Assembly (NCBI GenBank): GCA_025201805.1
Contig: MU619319.1
Location: 91,294 to 151,318, forward strand
Direction of reading: 5' to 3'
Source: Parasitella parasitica
Taxonomy: Eukaryota; Mucoromycota; Mucoromycetes; Mucorales; Mucoraceae
Length of the DNA stretch: 60,025 nt
The notes under the pieces are model-generated. The model worked only from the letters and a program-made list of their open reading frames with translations, searched no databases and had not been told where the DNA came from. This document shows positions 59,637 to 60,025 of this stretch, piece after piece. How positions within the stretch are numbered: the first letter of the stretch is position 1; each line of letters begins with the position of its first letter. Made by a program: the position numbers and the translations under genes.

Positions 59637-59872
59637 TTTGAAAAGTGGTATTAAGAAAAGATGCTTCTATACCCTTGCAATTTATATGGTTGGATGCAGA
59701 ATTTATTTCTTGTCATAAAACACTTAGTAAGCATATCCGATATACCTATTGCGTTTATGAGATATCTAGCAATGAACCATGTGCAAAAAGCTCGAAATTT
59801 GGTTTGGGTCAAATGGAAATACAGTGCTGAGATTCAATCTACGGCCTTTTTTTTCGCTGTAAATGAGTCCAA

Positions 59873-60017
59873 CACCTATTTTCAATTGAAGAGCAAAAAG
59901 CATGACTCTAATAGGCACCTTGCGTATGTCTCCATATGAATCGATAACTGAGATACTGCATAATACGGGCTAAAACCATTTTTGTATACCTTTATTTTTG
60001 GATGAAATAAATACCAT
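59873..60017 (+). repeat. ~145-bp repeat, right copy
   Basis: Matches 58397-58540 in the same orientation: TTTTCAATTGAAGAGCAAAA, ATATGAATC, then TTTATTTTTGG and AAATAAATACCATC. It runs close to the window end, so it may extend beyond it. Confidence 0.65.
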
Positions 60018-60025
60018 CAAATCTG

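Larger units (their letters stand above)
57661..60025. other. repeat-rich, gene-poor end region
   Basis: 2.4 kb without a supported gene. It contains copy C of the dispersed repeat (58202-58281), two related ~145-bp repeats about 1.3 kb apart, a perfect 10-bp inverted repeat (59601-59636), and short tandem TTTTTCAAA-type runs (near 58900). The small frames (58652-58858 +, 58762-58962 -, 59416-59607 -, 59645-59939 +) show no domains. Confidence 0.5.

Noticed and set aside
1-60025. CRISPR array, rRNA operon, prokaryotic operon or viral genome
   Set aside because: No spaced direct repeats, rRNA or phage/viral genes; spliced eukaryotic genes throughout.

Overview
The window is nuclear DNA of a filamentous fungus, most likely an early-diverging Mucoromycota (Mucorales-like). 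The pointers are AT-rich DNA, genes split by many 45-80 nt GT-AG introns, branch points of the CTAAT/CTAAC type, and a gene set that mixes fungal families with some kept in animals but lost from yeasts (NELF-B, an Fbw7-like F-box protein, an ACBD5-like tail-anchored protein). The species cannot be named from sequence alone. All gene models were joined by hand from reading frames, splice signals and family knowledge.

Layout. 0-9.5 kb (+ strand): an F-box/zinc-finger/DUSP protein, the NELF-B subunit, and the ribosome-maturation GTPase EFL1/Ria1. 9.5-11.4 kb: an unresolved stretch of overlapping open frames. 11.4-22.3 kb (- strand): a small Cys-rich secreted protein, a PTC7-like phosphatase, ribosomal protein eL19, a leucine-rich-repeat protein, a secreted GDSL esterase, a secreted repeat protein and an MGST3-like MAPEG protein. 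23-27.3 kb (+): a SulP anion transporter and serine hydroxymethyltransferase. 28-31.8 kb (-): a SANT/WD40 nuclear protein and a tiny zinc-knuckle ORF. 33.3-34.9 kb (+): a probable pseudokinase. 36.7-45 kb (-): a GH125 mannosidase, an ACBD5/Atg37-like protein, the helicase Has1 and a proline-rich protein; the last is divergent from the MCM-binding protein MCMBP (45.2-47.3 kb, +). 48-53 kb: a Cdc4/Fbw7-like F-box/WD40 protein (-) divergent from a second SulP transporter (+). 56.2-57 kb: a METTL21-family methyltransferase. 57-60 kb: transposon debris, including a broken Helitron fragment and repeats.

Themes. Ribosome biogenesis and translation (EFL1, eL19, Has1), transcription and replication control (NELF-B, MCMBP, SANT/WD40), ubiquitin ligase adaptors (two F-box proteins) and membrane or secreted functions are interleaved without operon-like logic. 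Four poly(A) tracts of 60-84 nt lie on the + strand. Three gene models (NELF-B, MCMBP, GH125) each need a one-base correction, which suggests residual indel errors in the assembly or recent damage.

Most notable: NELF-B in a fungus; an F-box + UBP-type zinc finger + DUSP fusion without a protease domain; a kinase fold with HRN and DFR in place of HRD and DFG; an FFAT-like motif in the ACBD5-like protein; a 49-residue zinc-knuckle ORF; and a three-copy dispersed repeat carrying a TATA box.
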